From Tremella fuciformis (lineage: Eukaryota > Basidiomycota > Tremellomycetes > Tremellales > Tremellaceae): DNA of 64,000 nt. Made by a program: the position numbers and the translations under genes. Below the pieces are notes generated by a model. The model did not search any database. It was not told the origin of the DNA and saw only the letters and a program-made list of their open reading frames with translations. This document shows, piece by piece, positions 1-12,671 of this stretch (its first letter is position 1; every line of letters begins with the position of its first letter). The stretch is from positions 1,180,501 through 1,244,500 of the forward strand of contig CP136495.1 in NCBI GenBank assembly GCA_032768795.1, written 5' to 3'.

Positions 1-1870
1 TGGCCCAGAAGCCGTGCCAGGTCGCGGCGTCTCCGGCACGGCCGGAGCGGGACGAGTGGGTCGGTGCGCTTTCAGTGACTTGGACCGCTCGCTCTCACCC
101 GTTCTCCGCGTCCGTGACGGGCCTCGATGGTGCTTGTGGAGCTGCGCCTGTATCGCCAGAGCCTCGTCACGATCGGTCTTGTGCATCGTGACTGTCACGC
201 CGGCCCGCGGGTCGGGCGAGGAGGAGCTCATGGCGTGCTGAGCGAATTGGGCTTGCAGCAGCTGCACGGCCTGCTCGAACTCGGGAGTGTACATGGCCGA
301 TGACCTGTCCTTGTCTCTCTGCCGGGGTGCGTCGGCATGTGTGAGCTCGAACGAGCGCAGATCCACCTGGCGCATCTCGCCGTTCGAGTAGTCCACGTAG
401 TCTTCTGGGTTGTAGTTCTCCAGCCGCCGCTCTCTGTACTGCAGCAACAACCAATAGAAAGATTTCTCCCATGTTTTCCTGCACAGATCTCAGTCGAGAT
501 TCACATGACCAGCTAAGACTCACCCTGGCGCCAGCAGGCTATGGACGAGCTTGGTGGTAGGAGTGTGCTTGAATAGCGCTTGCAAGTTCTGCACGATGTC
601 CTTGTCGAGATCGTGTACCGACCTGACAGGCATGTCAATGGCGTCCAGGCAGGGCGCCTCGACCACCTGAAGCTGCCGTCCCGAGTCAGTAGCCTGTCTA
701 CGACGGCAGAAAGGATGAGCGATGATCTCCCTCATCTGACGGTCAGCTGCCTCGATTCGACCGGTACTTTTAGCATGACACACGGTGATACGCTTCTCTG
801 GGTCGGTGACCAGGATACGGGAGATGAGATCCTTGGCATCTGGGACCATGTCCTCAGGGAGGTTGTACTTGCCCGTCTTGACTTTGCCCAGCAATGTGCG
901 GATATTTTCGTCGTCAAACGGGAGTCGACCTGTAAGCAAAGCATATAGGATGACACCGCAAGACCAAATGTCAGATGCGGCGCCATGATACTGCAAGCCC
1001 TGCCCAATCAGCGCAACAATAAGGATGCAGAGGGGACACTCACGGAGACAATCTCCGGACTTGCATAATGAGGACTGCCACAGCTTGTCTCGAGCATCTT
1101 GCCTTTGTACTCCAGTGCTGCCATACCAAAGTCGGCAATCTTGACATTGCGATCCCCGTCGAGGAGGATGTTTTCCGGCTTGAGATCCCGATGGCAGATG
1201 TTGAAGCGATGGCAGTAGTCTACCGCTGATATAACTTGCTGGAAGTATCGAGATGCTTCGTCCGGATGTAGTCGACCCTTTGACACAAGATAGTCAAACA
1301 GCTCTCCTCCCTCCACATACTCAAGGATTAGATACCTGGGAGTCAGTCGAGGGAGCATACGAAGTGTATAGCTCACAACTCTTTTGATGTCTCCCACACA
1401 TCGTAAAGCCCCATCACATTTGGATGCTCGAGCAGCTTCATGATCACAATCTCCCTCTCAATACCTAGTACTGGCTTGTCCGAATCTTGGCTGGACATCT
1501 CCTGCTGCTGCTTCGAGCCGACTTTATTCTTTTGTATGATCTTTACCGCCGCGTACACCCCTGTCCTGGAATGCTTGGCGATTTTCACTCTTCCTGTACT
1601 GTAAGCCCTTCCGCCCTCATTATGGACTGATTACGCACCACATGCTCCTTTCCCGATCGTTCTTCCTATACGCCATGGTCCAATCACTCTCGGATCTCCC
1701 GGTAGGTCTGCTGCTGCCTTGCCTCCAGTGGCCGCCGACTCCTTCTCAAATCTGGTCGGACCCCTACGACTGTACTTGACCTTGGGCGGAGAGGGTGGAG
1801 GCTCCAAGTCGACCTCTTTGTAGATGACAGAGACAGGGTGAGCTGCAGTCGTAGGTGTTCGTTGGGGCAT
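1..1870 (-). CDS. Gin4/Hsl1/Cdr2-type (Nim1-related) protein kinase, C-terminus beyond the window
   Basis: Serine/threonine kinase of the septin/morphogenesis-checkpoint class (Hsl1, Gin4 and Kcc4 in yeast, Cdr2 in fission yeast), which acts at the bud neck and inhibits Wee1. Exons, in coding order: 1639-1870, 1377-1593, 1044-1335, 784-990, 524-735, 1-478. Lengths keep phase at every junction. Seen: the glycine loop (IGKGACGRVKIA), the VAIK-type lysine (AAVKII), [11 protein letters not shown], and the APE-like SPEIVS. Just after the kinase domain comes the family block [17 protein letters not shown], recovered only after splicing out 479-523. It is followed by a basic, Ser-rich tail running off the left edge. 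The start at 1870 gives an N-terminal extension of about 60 residues before the kinase domain. Which of Hsl1 or Gin4 it is cannot be decided without the missing C-terminus, which may carry a KA1 domain. Confidence 0.9.
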
Positions 1871-2841
1871 CCTGTCGATGACGCTCGAGAGTTTAGGCCG
1901 ACCTCCAACCGCTGAATGAGGGATTTGTGTGGGAAAGTTTTGACAGTTCTTGGGGCTGTATTATAGGAACTTAATGGCAGGGAGGGCCTTTTAGCGAGCT
2001 CTGCAGCTTCTTGGCGAGCGGCAGAGCGGGGATGGTCGACGGCAGGCCAGGCCTGCAAAGGTAAAGCGAAATCGAAGGGGTCGGGACGAAGTAAGACCTG
2101 CGCACATGTCGGCGCATCGAAACAGTTATAATGGACGATTGTTTACGTGTGTTGGATCGACGCTGGTCGAAGCGGCCGGGAATGGCGCACGCTGCGATGG
2201 TCTGGATGGATGAGGCATGAGGGTTGCGTCAGTATGTGTCAGAGCAGTCTTGGCCTCAAGGATAAGACACTGGATGGAGAAGCCACCGAGAAGCCGCTTC
2301 GGGTAGCATACACGTCTGACTTCGGATATGTCGAATACGGCGCCGCCAGCTGGACCAGTGCTGCACTTCGCGAGCTTCGACGCGGGAGCATGAACTTCCT
2401 CCCAAGTCATGGCACTGTGTGACCAGACAGCGACCATCGTTGCTGGTAGCGCGACGAAAAGTCAGGCACATATCGAAAGATGCCCGAAGTCGAATGAGAT
2501 GAGATAAGACAGAAAAGACGTGCTGGACTGACTCGCCGTCTGTGAAGCGCGGGTAAGACTCTCTCGACACGGTCATAGATCGGGGATCGTAATCCTTCCA
2601 AAGTAGACAGTCACTCGATTGCTCGTAAATTCTCTTTAAAGGCTCGTACTCATCGTCACGTGAGCTCCTCTCGTCGTCCTTGTCCGCCTGGTTGGGTTTT
2701 CTTGATCCAACTGCCCTTGCATCTCTCGTCAGCGCCAACCTCCGCTGGCGGCGCCGTCGGTCCAGTCCTGACCGGCAGCTGGAGTCGCTCCTTCACTCCT
2801 CTCCTCGAACGAACTTATTGCTCGTCAGCTACTGAGCACGC
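1871..2841. other. Divergent intergenic region, kinase / PHD-chromodomain gene
   Basis: About 970 bp between two divergent starts. Open frames exist on both strands, but none has family resemblance, a splice-consistent extension or biased composition. I read it as a shared promoter region plus 5' leaders. The last stretch before 2842 is pyrimidine-rich, as expected of a fungal leader. Confidence 0.5.
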
Positions 2842-5196
2842 ATGCCCTCGCCAGTCTCCCGTGAGGCGTCCTCCTCCGCCCCTTTACCCAACCCCTATCT
2901 GGGCGGCGCCGGCGTTGACTATGGCAACATCTCGTTCTATCCGCGCTCGCCATCGCCCAGCCATGGTCGACAAAACTCTCGCGCCAGCGTGCGCTCCGCC
3001 GTGCGCCCGTCCCCGTCCCCGTCCGTCTTAGCTAGCGAAGGGGGTTCTGTCACATCCGCGTCAGGCGAATCAACGCAGCTGCAGCTGGCGAAGATCATTC
3101 AGCTCCTCGCCAGCAAAGATGTCAGCATGCTGCACCTGAATGATCGCCAAAAATCCATGGCTCATCGCGTTGAGGAGACTTCGATTGCCTTGGACGGGGT
3201 CATCGAGCGCTTGTCCTCCAAGATGGACTTGATTCCGGAGCTATCCGAGCAGCTGGCGCTGCAGAACGCCCACCACGAGGCTCTTGCGAAGAACTTGGAT
3301 ACGAAGATGGAGAGTTTCGGCACGGCCCTCAGCGGCGTCAAAGCTGCCAGCTCGACAATCGCTACATTGCTTGACGCCGGCTTGCGCACATTAGGCGGCC
3401 GCATGGACGCCATGGAGGCGGCACATCAAGTGGCGCTGAGCAAGATCGATCAACTTCTCATTGCGGTGACTGAGATGCGGAAACCCCATGCAGAGACCAT
3501 TTCGCGCCGGTCTCAATCCCGGCTTCCAACGCCTGTCGAGTCGCCTCCTTCTGTACGGACAGCCTCTCCACGTCTCTCGCTTCCGGCGTCGCCTCATCGC
3601 CAATCTACATCGACTACGTCTCAGACGGACGACAACGGTGATGGCCGGCCACACAAGCGACCGAGGACACTAGAGAGTTCTGCGGGCCCGCAGAGCGACC
3701 GCCCATCTCAAGGGTCAGCCACGACTTACCCAAGCGCTTCACGAAGTTCTCTTTCGCCAGCTGCGCCTCCGCTCGCCGGCCATGCTATGCTGCCCATTCC
3801 AGTCGAAGATAATGGAGAACCGAACGACGCTGCGGATATGGGTCACGCTCCACTGGACAGTCACCAAGCGGAGTTTGTTGACTCCAGTCCTGAGAACCTG
3901 TTTTTCGATGATCGAGGGCTGGATGATGTCGAAGCTCTGCTTCGTTCGGAGTCCCCTTCGTCGTCGCATGGCGGGGATGACGCTGGAGACGAGGCTGTCG
4001 ATGACGATGGCCCTGCAGGCGGACAAGGACACAACAATGGAGAGCCGTTGGATGTTCGGGAGGCAACGCCAACCGCGGGCGAGGGCCAGAGGGAAACATC
4101 TGAAGCAGAGGACCAGAAGTGAGATATGCTCGGCGACTTTTCGCAAATGAAGCTGACTGGGAAGAGCGGGGCTAACCTCTTCGCCCAGTCAGAGCCAGAC
4201 GCCGGCTCTTACGCCTTCTGGCCAACGTCGCTTTCTGCGAGCGTCGCAGTCAATCGACTATCATAGCCACCCGTTGGACGGCGTTCTTCACCGCGGGGAC
4301 CTGAAGAAGCCCGGGAGCGCAAAACTGAAAGCTCAACTTCCGCCTGGACGCTCTCGCACCTTCTACGGGAAAGTGACCGTCAACGACAAATGCCTTCCCC
4401 CAAGTGACGGTTTGAAGAAAGGCCAGGGGATCTGGCCGAGGAAGGGCGAGTTCACGGTGAAAGGCAAGATCCAAGAGATCATCTGCGACTGCTGTAAGGG
4501 CCGAGTTCACTGGGCTTGTGCCGGTTTCCAAGACAAGGACGAGGTCGATCCTGACAGTTCCTGGGACTGCCCAGACTGTCAAGCTGCCATGGCCCGAGGA
4601 GTCGAGCGGGACGACATTGACATAGCCCCTCAGGATCGCTGCGTGCGATACAATTGTATTTGTCGGTAGGTGTCTTGGTCTCGAGATCAGCGATAGGGAT
4701 TGATCTGATCTTGCAGGGAGAAAAAGGCGACGATACGACAACCCCGGGACGAAGACCTGTATGTGGTCGAGCGAATCGTTGGGTGACTACGGATCCACCG
4801 AGGTGGCTGATCAGAGCTGATACTTCCAGTCGAAAAGCGATCGCGCGACGGCCTGACTTGTCTCGCGTATTCATGTATCTGGTCAAGTGGGCCGGCTGGC
4901 CAGTCAAGGACTCGACATGGGAAAAGGAAGACGAGTTTCCTCGTTCAAACAAGTTTGTCAAAGACTTCGTCCAGGCCGCCACAGCCGAAAGTGTGCCACT
5001 CCGACTCGCCGTGTCCATCTTGGCCGAAGCCCGACCGTATCTGGATGACAAGGGCAACTTCAAGTTCAAGCGCGAGTGGGAAAGCGAAGAACCTTCGTCA
5101 GTGGCTAGACCGGCGGATAGGACCGAGACGAGCCAGACGCAAGAGTCAGCTGCTACCTCTTCCGCAGCAGGACCATCTTCGCATACAGCCTCATGA
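2842..5196 (+). CDS. Chromodomain protein with PHD-like cysteine cluster
   Basis: Predicted 728-residue chromatin protein. Exons: 2842-4118, 4189-4665, 4717-4782, 4830-5196 (phases consistent). Residues 1-425 are Ser/Pro-rich and disordered, with a predicted helical stretch at about 80-195 (repeated KIIQLL, RVEET and LDGVIERL patterns) and an acidic end. Around 522-560 lies a PHD-like cluster: CDCC, then HWAC, then WDCPDC. A chromodomain follows at about 588-655: DLYVVERIVG, then FMYLVKWAGWP and STWEKEDEF. It includes the aromatic residues Y, W and W that make a methyl-lysine cage in this family. It probably reads histone methylation, but the modification cannot be named from sequence. Oddity: the first Cys pair of a canonical PHD finger is not visible before the cluster, while a CIC motif lies after it. 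No orthologue recognised. Confidence 0.8.
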
Positions 5197-5569
5197 CGCC
5201 CGCGCAATCGGCCCACTCGATAGCTCATTTCATCGCTTTTTCTTCTCCCTGATTGTATACGCTCGTCGCTTCCTTTCGGCACATTCGCACTTGCCAAATT
5301 ACACTGTGTATGTTTGTTCAACCTTATCATCGGCGCATGTCTGCTTGTACGACCATGCCGATTCGAGATCGCCCATTCTATACGCACCGCTGCCGTGTCT
5401 GCTTCGACAATGCTGTTTCGCTTCCATCCCGATTCGAGGCTGATGATCACACGTGTTTCGAAGAGTAGCCAAAAAGTCCAAGTAATGCATCATGCAATTC
5501 CCATGCTAGCGTACATTTTCCTCCAGATATATACATGTCGTGGCTTGAGATGCTCGAGATGCTCCGCTG
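5197..5569. other. Convergent 3' region, chromodomain gene / GT90 gene
   Basis: About 370 bp between two converging stop codons, with AT-richer patches of the kind expected for polyadenylation. No further gene seen. Confidence 0.5.
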
Positions 5570-7995
5570 CTACTCTGGGACGTACGAGGCGGCCGCGCGG
5601 TCGTCGGACAATGCGCGCCAATATTCGAGCATGAGAAGGAACATGAACGACTGCATGTCCTCCATCCTGCGCGTCAGCCTGCTGCGAAGACAGACCCTTT
5701 TCATCGACGAGCGCACCTCCACTTCTCCTGCGTGAACTTGTAGCCGTTTTCCGCAATCTCCTTGGCGAGATCATCCCTTCCTGGAGAACTCCCGTCCGGA
5801 GCGCCATTGAAGAAAGCGAGTATGTCGTACATGTCCGAATAGTCCACTTTGACAGGCACATAGTGGTACCACGGGACGAGGAGGTCGCTGAACCATTCCG
5901 GATACAGCGTGGACTTGAGCACGACGTTGTTGCCTGCGAGCAACCGGCGGAATCGAGACGACCAGCCGTTGCCGTCAACGTCGACGACGTACTTATACTT
6001 GACCGCATCTTCTTTGCGCACGCGCGGCATGAAGTCTATTTCGGCGGCCATCTCATCGCAGGAGCCATCCTCTTCCGTGCACTATTGTCAGCACAACGAG
6101 GAAACCGGGCAATTTATGAGCTGGCGTACGTGCATCGGTCCGCCGCTGATTCCCACATCGAACCATGCTTCGTTCATCTCGTTGACTGAGAATTTTTCGG
6201 TCGTCCACTTGCCATCTTTCTGCACGAGAAGAGGGGCCACTGATGTGGATTTGTTGTGTGTGAGAAAGTGAAGTCGCTCGCGCTGACATCCCTTCCATGG
6301 TATCTTGGCGTTGTGCCAACAGCCTGTAGCTGTACCCCGCTGGCAGGTCAGCTCGAGGTCTTCGAGAACCGTGACTACGGGACATACCCAAAACACCTTG
6401 TGGAGCGGCTTCTCCTCCCATGGGATATACTCCACGTTTTCTATACCGTCAGTGTCCGTTTCGAGCAGTCCAATCACATGACAATGCTCACCCCAAACAC
6501 CGTCCAACGGCGCTCCAACTAGATCCGAGCTGTGGATATACTGTATGTCAGCTGTAATCCCCTCACATACTCCAAGCATACCCTACAGGTGGCCACGGCT
6601 AGTCCAAGCTCACCCGCGGCTCGGTGCTTCTCCGAGTGGATCATTATGTTGTGCTGTCGTGTTAACCGAGCTTCGCCTCACACAGACGGAGGATGTCGCT
6701 CACCTGCGACAAGAGATCAGGATTGTAGCATACATCAACCGACTTGACGAAGTCGGCGATGAAAGTTTTGCCACCTAGACGTCAGCCATTCGGGCGCGCT
6801 GCCCACGGGTACTAACCGTGCTCAGTCTCATCGGAAGAGACCACTGGCAACATATCATTCAGCACGACATCGGTATTTCGGGTCTTCAAGGGAGCATCGT
6901 CCGGACATGACCACATCCTTCCGTTGAGCTGAGTGGATGTTGCGGCAAACGAGATCACTCACCAGCCGTAAGTCCACCGCATGGCCTGTTCGGCTTTGTG
7001 CAAGGCAGCCGCTGGCCATTCTGGGGGTCAGCTCATTCGAGACCCTTGAAGCGGGCCAATTCACGTTTGCCTGCTCTTCCCAGAGTCTCTCCTCTTTCCC
7101 GGAAAGATGAGTGCACCATGCCAGAAGGGGCATCATCGATGTTGAACGCGAGCTCGAGGGGCGGGTCATGCTCGAACATGGCTCTGGGCAGAAGGGGAAG
7201 GATAGGCAAGAGTAGCTCTAGCGTGTTGCTACAAGTCAGCCTAGCCCAGTAGCAGCTCGTTCCTACTGACTTGCACCTGAACTGCCACGCCCCGTCACCG
7301 TGCAGCTTGACCATACCTCTCCCTTTCTTATGTGCTTGCTTCGGATTGTACGGTTCCCATGCAGCACACTCGGTCCCCTCATCCCCCATGCCGGGCGGGA
7401 CGAGCTCGAACGTGAAACGGTGATCCTTGTCCCGCTCTGCCCTAGCTCGTTCGCGCAGTGTAGCTGCGGGATGGCTCAGATACTGGATGATCGGGTTAAC
7501 CGCTAGCTGCAGCAGAGGAGGGACTGGCGGGGGATGCGGTTCAGGCGAGCGCTGGGTGAAGGCGAACCACCGCTCGAATCCTCTTGGGGGTTTCATGCCA
7601 AATGCCCTCTCGTACTCGTCGGCGGCATCGTCGACTGACTGGACCTCGGAGATGTGCGCCTCCATCGCCGCCACTTGCTTCTTTGCCCGGGCGATGAGCC
7701 GCTCGATGGGGTGCTGCTTGTCCCCGGGCGTAAACGTGGTGAGCCCCGTGGGATCGATGTCGACATCATATGAGCGCTCATGACCTGCGGCCGGACCGAC
7801 CTGCCCTTTGTGCGCCGTCGACTTGAACTTGGGCAGTGAGAGATGCCCGCCATTCCTGCTTGACGAGTGCAGCTGCGAGGTCGAGGGGGCGGTCGAGCTG
7901 GGAAATAGGAGCTGATGGAGGAGAAGGAGCGACAGGGCGCCAATGACGAGGTATGCCAGCCGAGGAAGGCGGGGAAGTGCCAGCCGGCGAGTCAT
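5570..7995 (-). CDS. CAP10-like glycosyltransferase, family GT90
   Basis: Predicted 669-residue type II membrane glycosyltransferase. The family includes the cryptococcal CAP10 group and the xylosyltransferase Cxt1; GT90 enzymes work in the Golgi on capsule, cell-wall or protein glycans. Exons, in coding order: 7277-7995, 7065-7228, 6963-7020, 6817-6917, 6704-6774, 6582-6653, 6388-6540, 6130-6339, 5717-6081, 5570-5666. The sum is exactly 2010 nt. Seen: a short basic N-terminus followed by one hydrophobic segment (residues about 13-30, signal anchor), a stem region, then the GT90 blocks WRGTATGCWHN, KIPWKGCQRERLHF, YKYVVDVDGNGWSSRF and WYHYVPVKVDYSDMYDIL. The C-terminal block SFMFLLMLEYWRAL ends the protein. 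Sugar donor and acceptor cannot be told from sequence. A role in capsule-like polysaccharide is plausible but inferred. Confidence 0.9.
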
Positions 7996-9333
7996 AGCTG
8001 CGACGACGACGGCGAGCGCCGAGGCAGCCCCGACCTGTCCTTGGCGGCTTGGCGCGCTGCGATATCGACAACTGCAATAGTGATCGCGTGAGAGAGATGG
8101 ACTTTGTTCGGCTCAACGTTGCTGATGGGCCAAAGATTCGGTGCCTGAGAATGCGACTCCGGCGCCGACGGATTCATCCGCAGGCTCGAGCGCTCCTGTC
8201 ACGAACGATATTCAATTCATTGGATCCAGTGGAGCGTACATGGGAATCGTCCTACGGGGTGCGGGAGAGAAGGGTCTCAAAGGAGGCCTGTCTCGGGATC
8301 ATCCATGACGATTCGTACCGTTGAACCCGTCGGCTTTTGGGGTCCATTTCTTTCGATCCGCTCCTCTACCACGGCGACGCCCTCGACTTTGACAATGGTG
8401 GTGACGAAGATGATGACGATGACGGCTCTCACAGCCGAGCACTAACCCAATTGGGAGAACGGCTCGAGACATACCCGAAGCTCTCGTTGGTAACGCGCTT
8501 TGACCTCCTCCGAAGAGATGACACGACCGGCCATTCTCACCACTCTATCCCTGACGCACAGGCCACCGCTGCACACACCATCATCTGACCGGATCCTGAG
8601 CTTTCTCATTACACTCATCGAGCTTTCATTTCTGCCCCTCGTCGCTGCCTCAATGCCATTCCTGTCCTGACATCCATTCTCCACATCGCCCCCGCCGACT
8701 CGCCCTGCTTGCCCCGTGGCCTCGACCAGCTTACGAGCTCCCGGCTTCTGTGTCCATCATTGTACCTCAATTTGAGTGAGACTCGCACGACCCATAGCGA
8801 TCGTGGTCAAAGAGAGAGAGGGGCTGGAGTGAGCCGTCGACGTACGTCCTTTAACCCTGGGTACTCGGTGTCAGTAGCGCGGGAGCACAGATCAACCAAC
8901 GGGCAGCGAGCACCAAGAAGTCTTGTCAGCGAGCGAGCAGCTGCTGCTCCTGTACTTGCCGATCTGTGGGTCTTGCCCCCTTGGGTGTGTATGTCACACC
9001 ACTCGTGCTGATGGTGACTCTGATCCTACGCGTGATGCTGATGGTGATGCTGATGAATTTTCAGGGTGTTTGGGGGCCCAGCTTGGGCTGCAGACCATCG
9101 TCGTCTGCCGCCGGTCAACAGAGCTACCGACGTCGTGTCGCCAACTCTCGCTTTCGCCTCGTCTAGACTCGGCGCCCGCCCGCCCGCCCTCTCTCACCAC
9201 CACCTAGCACCATTACCCTCTTGACTTTTCGCTCTCTTTCTCCTCTCTCTCCCTCTCTTCACCACTTGCATATCTCTTTCACTGACTCATGCTGAATCTT
9301 GCTAGGGCTTGACCTCGGCGTCACAGGCTCTAT
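7996..9333. other. Divergent intergenic region, GT90 / RRM gene
   Basis: About 1.3 kb between divergent starts. It holds a CT-rich tract at about 9231-9264 just upstream of the RRM gene, likely 5' leader, and a short GATGCTGATG-type repeat near 9033-9055. Several open frames of 80-100 codons look like chance. No gene supported. Confidence 0.5.
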
Positions 9334-12300
9334 ATGCCAGACATGCACCAAGCCCTCACACCACAATCCTCCTATACTCTCGTTCAAACCGACGTCGCTC
9401 GCCACCCACTTCAGGCCACCTTCCCCACCATGTTCGGCAATCCCGCCGTCCCGGATATGATACCTCTCGCCAACGCAACTCAAGCCCTTGGCACCTATGC
9501 GCAGATACAACAGATGCCCTTTGCCCAGCAAACACAACAACCCCAGTGGAACAACGCCAATCCCTCTCCTATTTCGCCTCCTGGCGCCGCAACGTTTGCC
9601 ACTGAGCAGAACACCGGCTACATGGCCGTCCTCCAACCTGGTCACTGCAGACCAAATCCCATCTTTGTGAGTCTCTGGTCGTCGGTCGAGAGCGAAAAAA
9701 ATGTTGATTGCAGCTATCTGGAATCCTTTCTATCATCAACATCCCCTCCGCATTGCGAGAGATCGAAATCGCCGACTGTATCCGGGAATGCATCCCGTTT
9801 GAGATCAAGCTCTCGTCGCCTGTGGCATCGAATGAACGACACAAACCCAATGCTTACTACGATTGGATGAACCGTGAAGGTCAGTCAGCACCTCTCGTTA
9901 TATACCAGTCGGTGAACGAGCTGATCGTGAGGGAGGATCAAGTTCACAAACTCGTGGAACAGTAAGACGCAAGCTCGAGTCTCTATGGCCACTGACAGTG
10001 CAGTGGAGAAGGCACTTGCCATCCTCCCGTATCATCCAACCATACTGTTCCACAACGTGATAGTCACGCCTGTCCTTCCTTCTGAGGTGGCTCCGTACAC
10101 GGGCAATCCTGCACGCATCCGCTACATCCAGCCCCGACGACTTGTCGCACCTCTTGATGCTAGTCTCGCCCCGGAGCAGGCGTTACGTGCCCTCCTACCG
10201 ACCCCTGGCGAGGTATTCGAAGCTGCCCGTCCATGGGGAAGTATCCGTCAAATCAAGGTCTGGAGAGACTTTGCTGTCCCCCAAGCATTTGGAGAAGGAT
10301 CAAACTGGCGTGCGTTGATCGAGTTCTGGTATGAGGACGAGGCAGCCACTTTTGCAACAGGCTTCGGTGAGACCGGTAGCTACATGAAAGGCTGGCAAAT
10401 GTGAGTGCGAGATCGACAGAGGACGGTCACAGGCTCACTGTCAGTCTCGTTCAAGCCGAGCCCGCCACCGATCTTCTGCCTTTGGCTTCAGCTGCCACTG
10501 GCTACGTACCCAACTTCTTCCCTGGCGCCACGGCGAATCCTTTGCAGCTACAGAACGTGAGGCAATTCCCCCAAACTACCGAACAGCTATCGCCCGTCAC
10601 TTATCAGGCATCGATGGGCATCATGTCAATTCAGACCTCGCCAACGAGAGGTGCATTTCCGAACTTACCCGGAGTGGGCGAGATGCCTCTCACGCCACCT
10701 TATAGCGATACTACTCCGTGGAGCGCGCACAATATCTTCGCCGGCAAGACAGACTACGATACTGGATTGGTACTCTCACCATCCACCCAAGGTTCTCGCC
10801 GTGGTAGTCTCATCAGCAACAAGGCAAGCATGACCAGCCTCCGCAGTTATGGACGGTCTAGTGGTGGTCGTTCCCGGCAGTGGACTCTGGAGTTTGCAAA
10901 GACGCCAGATGGAGATGTCAAAGCGGTCGGGCTCTCAGCTAATGATGGGATCGTCATACACCACGGTGAGCTGATTGAATCGCCCGTACGGATCCGCGAA
11001 GCTGAAGGGGAAGGACCGGGTCAGCACATACGTCCCGCGCCTCTCATCGGGCCAGGTTCCACCAGTATCTCCGGTTTGGTGGACTACTCCAACGTCTTTG
11101 TCAAGGTGAGCCTGCCACCTCTTCGTCTGCTCTCAGAATGACATGCAGAACCTCGATCCTGATATCAACTCGGATTTCCTCCATGCGCTTTTCTCTCCTG
11201 TAAGCTGGAAACTACGCCACAAGAAGTGCGCTTATCTGTCAGATGGGTGAAATCATCAGCGCTAAGGTCATGCGCGACGAGTCTGGCAAAAGCCGAGGAT
11301 ACGGTTTCGTCAGCTTCCAGCAGCCTGAAATGGGTGGGCAACTTTTGGACTCCGTACAGATTCTGACTTATGCCACAGCCGCCAGGGCGATCAATGCGTT
11401 ACACGGAACAAACCTTGGCAACCAGCAAATCCAAGTCACTCATCACGAGCCTCGCAAGGTCCGACCAGAAAAGATAGCGGAACGCAGGATGCTTGGCCTT
11501 CCTCCTAGTTCTGGCAGAAGCGGTACGCAGCGCGGACGATCCTCCACAAGCCCCACGCGGACCGAAAATGAGCCATGGAGCGCTCGGACTCGTTCTGGTA
11601 GCAGCGAGATCGTGAGTGCTCTTAATGTCCCTGATTCTTTTACTGATGATAAGGCTGTCTCTGAAGACATTCGCTCCCTCAGTCCGGATCGGCGTAAGAT
11701 TGAGCTTGAACGACGGGTCTCCGAACGGGTCAAATTCTTCATTAAGTTCAACAACATCCCATCCCAGTTGGTGGATCCTGCAGTAGAGGCTCTGGTCCGC
11801 ACGGATCTCGAGCTCGTACCTCTGCTCGAGAACCCCGGTGCCTTGCTTGGACGCATCGCCGAGACAGTGGCAACGCTACAGAGCGATCCGGACATGCAGG
11901 TCGGCCACATTGCGAATTCTTTCCCGGCCCCCTCGCCATTATCGATTCCCGAACAAGATCGTTTGCATGCCGAGGTCGAACGAATCGACCCCATGGAGGT
12001 GGATCAGATCATGGATATCCTTCTGGCCTCCGTCGACGTCCATGAGCTACGTCACTGCCTCAACTCCAAGTCCTACTTGGCTGCCACGTATAATGTCGCT
12101 AAGAAAGAGCTCATTCGGCGGCAGGAGATGTCATCTTCTGAGCGAGACCTCGGCTCGAGTCTGTCATCTCAGGTGCCCCAAGTTTCGAAGGAGGGGGCGG
12201 TACCCTCGCTTGGAAGCGATTTGAGCTCGTCTCTTCCGATCGCACCAATTGCTCCGCTCGACATGAGCACCATCGACATCGAGACTCTCGCTGCCATGCC

Positions 12301-12671
12301 TGCACGGACCATCATGGCCCACCTGACGGCCGACTCGTCCGATGTCCTGCTGATGAAGATCAACGTGAGCCGACCTACGGCTAGCAGTGTGCTCGAGCTG
12401 GTCAAGTGGAGTGAGAGCGTGATGAAGAAGGAGCCCGCTGCGAGGAAGAGCGATCTGGCGACGAGGCTTGCCAGGTGCCTCGGGCTGAAGTACAAAAGGA
12501 GCCAAAAGATCAAGTTGGCCGCGGCGATCGTCAATGCGGAGCCGGACGACGAGGCAATGTGCAAATTGTACGTCTTTACACCCACCTCTTTGGAATATCA
12601 CTCATGTGCCCAGGTTGGCGTATCCAGACATCATCGACGTCAAGGCCAAGCTGCGACTGGAGCAGCTGTAG
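9334..12671 (+). CDS. RRM-domain RNA-binding protein with long C-terminal helical region
   Basis: Predicted 1010-residue RNA-binding protein. Exons: 9334-9666, 9714-9961, 9999-10400, 10445-11105, 11149-11199, 11243-11333, 11379-12567, 12614-12671. The sum is exactly 3033 nt. One clear RRM spans about residues 541-620, with the RNP2-like NVFVKNLDPDI, the RNP1-like SRGYGFVSF and a post-RRM VTHHEPRK. Two degenerate RRM-like folds are likely at about 110-195 and 205-335 (LSGILSIINIP; ALIEFWYEDEAATFA). The C-terminal third is helical and includes DPMEVDQIMDILLASVD, which resembles an MLLE/PABC-type helix set but not convincingly. The N-terminus is Gln/Pro-rich. The start at 9334 is the first ATG of the frame; 9346 is an alternative. 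The intron at 9962-9998 is only 37 nt, and that at 11334-11378 is a stop-free multiple of three. Target RNAs unknown. Confidence 0.8.

Noticed and set aside
2256..2738. 160-codon minus-strand open frame upstream of the chromodomain gene
   Set aside because: No domain, no biased composition and no splice-linked partner. It lies in the divergent promoter region and conflicts with shorter frames of equal quality.
11443..11994. 183-codon minus-strand frame inside the RRM gene
   Set aside because: Antisense shadow of the well-supported RRM exon; Ser/Arg-rich composition is the mirror of the sense coding bias.
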